Shown piece after piece: positions 53,188-53,313 of a stretch of 53,313 bases of DNA. The position numbers were made by a program, and so were the translations under genes. This stretch comes from CAVQUE01 sp046290435 (lineage in GTDB: Bacteria; Actinomycetota; Acidimicrobiia; Acidimicrobiales; UBA8592), in the NCBI GenBank assembly GCA_046290435.1, contig JBKAGO010000058.1, positions 1-53,313 on the forward strand. Reading direction: 5' to 3'. The stretch's first letter is position 1, and each line of letters opens with the position of its first letter. The notes under the pieces were generated by a model. That model saw only the letters and a list, made by a program, of their open reading frames with translations, did not search any database and was not told where the DNA came from.

Positions 53188-53313
53188 AGAAAGTGCCTCC
53201 TGCAGCGATGGACTCCGTGACTTCAGACATCACGATCGTCCCAGCTCAGGAGGCCTTTTTGGTGGACGCGCCCCCGTCACCCCATCAACGCAGCGGTGGA
53301 TTCAGGCTGAGCG

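Larger units (their letters stand above)
50126..53308 (-). mobile_element. IS1380-type insertion sequence, interrupted by an IS3-like element
   Basis: Terminal inverted repeats AGCCTGAATCCACCG lie at 50126-50140 and, inverted, at 53294-53308. Without the nested element the length is about 1.63 kb, normal for IS1380. The transposase gene is on the minus strand and split by the nested IS. I see no clean target-site duplication; the outer bases (CTAA / TGAG) do not match. It landed in the RHS gene. Confidence 0.85.

Noticed and set aside
50120..53313. Target-site duplication for the IS1380-type element
   Set aside because: No matching 4-bp flanks could be found at the two ends; the outer bases differ, so no duplication is claimed.

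Overview
The window reads as a high-GC actinobacterial chromosome, probably Acidimicrobiia (an Ilumatobacter- or Iamia-like lineage). The signs are strong GC3 bias, frequent GTG starts, 4-nt ATGA/GTGA gene overlaps, TAnnnT-N7 leaderless starts, a mycothiol-type PIG-L deacetylase, a PknG-type kinase, a DUF222/HNH protein and a late cobalamin pathway. The taxonomic call is inference. I saw no rRNA, tRNA or CRISPR array.

Layout. 1-9.5 kb: acyl-CoA synthetase facing an FMN alpha-hydroxy-acid dehydrogenase and a thioesterase; then a minus-strand run (O-methyltransferase, MFS exporter, small-molecule kinase), a stop-interrupted SRPBCC gene and manA. 9.6-13.5 kb: MatB-like synthetase with an AIM24 protein, a PIG-L deacetylase and an HxlR regulator. 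13.7-19.4 kb: late cobalamin and cobinamide-salvage genes (cobO, cbiZ, cobU, cobS, cbiB-type cobD, cobC). 19.9-26.3 kb: hrpA and a divergent DUF222/HNH gene. 26.5-38.2 kb: a signalling island. One half is a PadR regulator with three tandem HAAS-like membrane proteins; the other is a small membrane protein, a coiled-coil protein, a PknG-type kinase, a PP2C phosphatase, a vWA protein and an FHA protein. 38.2-45.3 kb: two toxin-antitoxin pairs, a PLP racemase with a DUF1611 P-loop protein, a DJ-1 protein with a DJ-1/AraC regulator, a methyltransferase and queF. 45.6-53.3 kb: a secreted RHS/YD-repeat gene broken by two frameshifts and by an IS1380-type element, which itself carries an IS3-like element.

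How it works together. Kinase, phosphatase, FHA reader and vWA adaptor overlap or abut and probably form one phosphorylation module. The cob genes complete cobalamin from cobyric acid or scavenged corrinoids. The PadR palindrome covers its own start and probably autoregulates the HAAS operon.

Most unusual. (1) Gene junctions have expanded by tandem duplication into chains of micro-ORFs joined by ATGA: five between the vWA and FHA genes, and single 75- and 60-codon ORFs inside the cob operon. (2) A 36-codon repeat sits in the same reading frame inside two unrelated genes, like a protein-embedded palindromic element. (3) About 180 low-complexity residues interrupt the helicase core of HrpA. (4) Long perfect hairpins sit in gene leaders and between convergent genes. 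(5) A 243-bp identical repeat makes the HAAS gene array able to expand or contract.
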